From the NCBI RefSeq assembly GCF_020740795.1, contig NC_067301.1, forward strand, positions 7,268,501 to 7,332,500: a stretch of DNA of 64,000 nt, given 5' to 3'. The translations under genes were made by a program, and so were the position numbers. The stretch is from Apus apus. Lineage: Eukaryota; Chordata; Aves; Apodiformes; Apodidae. Below, piece after piece: positions 57,773 through 64,000 of the stretch. Position 1 is the stretch's first letter. The number at the start of each line of letters is the position of its first letter. The notes beneath the pieces are model-generated. The model was not told the origin of the DNA. It saw only the letters and a program-made list of their open reading frames with translations, and did no database searches.

Positions 57773-58620
57773 CCCTGCCTGGGGAAAGGACAGCTGATGG
57801 GGGCTCCTTTTTGGAGAACAGAGCCTGTGCCTGGCTGCCCCGCAGCCAACGGGCCCCCAAGCCCTCCTGTCATGGCTCAGCCCCCACCAGGAGCGTTGCC
57901 TGCAGGCAGGAGCCCGTCCCTGCCACCCTCTCCACTGAGTCAGGGACATCCAGCAGGTTTTGGGGAGCAACGAGATGCTTCACCAGGCTGGAGGCAAAGC
58001 CAAGGCCTGCAGAGGAGACTGCCCTCCTTGTCCAGCTGCCACGGGGCAAAAGGATTTGCCTTTCACAGAATAATATCCCACTAGTAGTGAGGGAGAGGAT
58101 GGGAGCGGGGTGGGCTGGGTGAGCATCCCCCCGTCGTGGCGGGGAGCAGGACTGAGGAGTTGTTCATTTTAGAACAGAGTAGAGGAGCAGAGGTGGAGAT
58201 GGGAACCCCACACTGTGGCTGTGCATGTTTTCTCCTTGCTGATACAATCACTGAGTCTGGCACTGCTTGTCTTCTCCTTTGGGCATCTCCCAGCACCAAG
58301 AGATCACACCCACCATGGGCCTCTGGACATCACAAAGCCATTCCCCAGCCTGTCCAAGAGATTTGAGGGTAAGGAAGAAGAACCAGGGCCAAAAATTTGG
58401 CCTTGAACATCCCAGGGCTGTTTTAGGAGATCTCAGAAGATGACTTTGATGGCTGGACACTGGTGCCATATGCTGGGGGAGAGAAGAGATGGAGTCTGTT
58501 CTTCAGGTGTCCTAAAGGATGTTGTCACACAGCTGTCCCCATCTTCTTGAGTTGCTGCATCCCGGGCCAGCAAGGACCTGCCCTCCACAGCCAGGCCTGT
58601 GGGGCACAAGCCCAGCTTTT

Positions 58621-58657
58621 AAATAATAATAATAATAATATTAATAATTATAATAAT
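58621..58657 (+). repeat. (AAT)n-rich simple repeat in the PLEKHM2 3' UTR
   Basis: An imperfect AAT/TAA repeat of about 37 nt, forming an isolated AU-rich island in an otherwise GC-moderate UTR. Confidence 0.85.
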
Positions 58658-58763
58658 CTGGAGACCTTCTCATGTAATATATGTTCACGGGGCCTTTTTT
58701 GGGGAGGAAACGTACATGACTGAATGTATATGTATATACATCTGCTTCCTTCCCCCCTCCCTG

Positions 58764-58769
58764 AATAAA
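58764..58769 (+). promoter_or_regulatory. PLEKHM2: Poly(A) signal of PLEKHM2
   Basis: Canonical AATAAA about 1 kb after the stop codon. An alternative signal lies at 59012-59017. Confidence 0.6.
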
Positions 58770-59039
58770 TACCCATTGGTAACTCAGATTTAGCCCTACA
58801 ACATGATTCCAGCTGAAATTCCCAGGCTGGGGGCTGCATTCCCTCCCCCCCATGATGTTCAGCCACTGCTTCACTTCGGGGCAGCAAGAAGAAGATATTT
58901 TGGCTGGAGAGACAGAAGGATGAAGAAGGACAAAGGGGAAGGATGTGAACCCCCCGCGGAGTTAACCCTGCTTCCTCCGGGCTCTGGGTGATGCTCCCAG
59001 TCTAGACAAGGAATAAACAGCCCCAGGGGCAGCTCCCAG

Positions 59040-62271
<3,232 letters not shown>

Positions 62272-62272
62272 T

Positions 62273-62278
62273 AATAAA
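62273..62278 (+). promoter_or_regulatory. SLC25A34: Poly(A) signal of SLC25A34
   Basis: AATAAA only 24 nt after the stop codon, followed by GGGGTCT and a long T-rich downstream element (62283-62313). This gives an unusually short 3' UTR of roughly 45 nt. Confidence 0.8.
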
Positions 62279-62517
62279 GGGGTCTTTTTTTCTATTTTTT
62301 TTTTTTTTTTTTGCATCGTTTTGGGGTCTTTGGGATGGTGCAAAGAGGGGAGGGGGGAAAGGCGGGGGTTGTGCCTGAAAATGCTGCAATGGATGGGGCT
62401 GGAGAGGGAATTAGGTGATGCTGAGGTGGGGGGGTTGGAGGTGCTGGTGGTTCCCCAGCCCCAGCATGTGAATCCCATCACTCCATCTTCTCCCCACCAT
62501 CATTTTCTCCTCCACCG

Positions 62518-62561
62518 GGGCAGCTGGAGCCCCGCCTGGAGGAGCTGAGCTCCAGCTGCCC
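62518..62561. repeat. 13-bp inverted repeat upstream of TMEM82
   Basis: GGGCAGCTGGAGC at 62518-62530 is exactly reverse-complementary to 62549-62561, with an 18-nt spacer. Each arm holds a CAGCTG E-box. It lies 110-153 nt before the TMEM82 ATG and could be a promoter element or a stem-loop. Confidence 0.85.
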
Positions 62562-62670
62562 TCGCTTGCCCCGGCAATGATTGACTAGCCCGGGGGGGGC
62601 CGCTCCCAGCCTCCGCCCCGCGGACCTTGGAGCCGGGGCCTGGTCACGCCGTGGTTCCTCTCCACGGGAA

Positions 62671-64000
<1,330 letters not shown>

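Larger units (their letters stand above)
57773..58800 (+). other. PLEKHM2: PLEKHM2 3' UTR
   Basis: About 1 kb after the TAG stop with no repeat family. It includes an AAT-repeat, AU-rich stretch at 58621-58657. AATAAA at 58764-58769 is the likely poly(A) signal, and a second AATAAA at 59012-59017 is a possible distal site. The length is comparable to the human 3' UTR, as far as I recall. Confidence 0.65.

Overview
The window is vertebrate nuclear DNA and almost certainly from a bird. Every protein-coding gene is split by GT-AG introns. The dominant repeat is the chicken-repeat-1 (CR1) LINE, with 18 recognisable 3'-end fragments, and no SINE or long A-tailed LINE was seen. The gene order DDI2/RSC1A1 - PLEKHM2 - SLC25A34 - TMEM82, all on the + strand, matches human 1p36. 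I could not place the species. The high CR1 density and close similarity of many copies would suit a CR1-rich bird lineage, but that is inference.

Layout: 1-640 is upstream sequence with a possible poly(A) signal of a preceding gene. 640-1250 is a CpG-rich DDI2 promoter and first exon. DDI2 occupies 804-21259 in nine coding exons, and its last exon carries the whole RSC1A1 reading frame. A candidate DDI2 3' UTR runs to about 25.65 kb, followed by about 4 kb of featureless intergenic DNA. PLEKHM2 starts in a very GC-rich island at about 29.85-30.5 kb, has a 12.5 kb first intron, and runs through 20 coding exons to 57772, with a 3' UTR to about 58.8-59.0 kb. SLC25A34 (five exons, 59811-62249) and the first three exons of TMEM82 (from 62671, running off the window) follow closely.

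The summed exons give clean open frames: DDI2-RSC1A1 3051 nt (1016 aa), PLEKHM2 3012 nt (1003 aa) and SLC25A34 1020 nt (339 aa). The genes do not form one pathway. DDI2 is a ubiquitin-linked aspartyl protease, PLEKHM2 couples ARL8 lysosomes to kinesin-1, SLC25A34 is a mitochondrial carrier and TMEM82 is a poorly characterised membrane protein.

The most interesting point is that RSC1A1 is not separate here. It is in frame with DDI2 across the last splice junction and ends in a UBA domain, which would give a UBL-helical-protease-UIM-UBA protein like fungal and insect Ddi1. Other points are an in-frame 48-nt exon-like segment inside the protease region, a frame-neutral PLEKHM2 exon carrying one of its two kinesin-binding motifs, a GGGGCC repeat in the PLEKHM2 promoter, and a strong sense-strand bias of intronic CR1 copies. 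I found no prokaryote-type system, CRISPR array, endogenous retrovirus or tRNA/rRNA gene.
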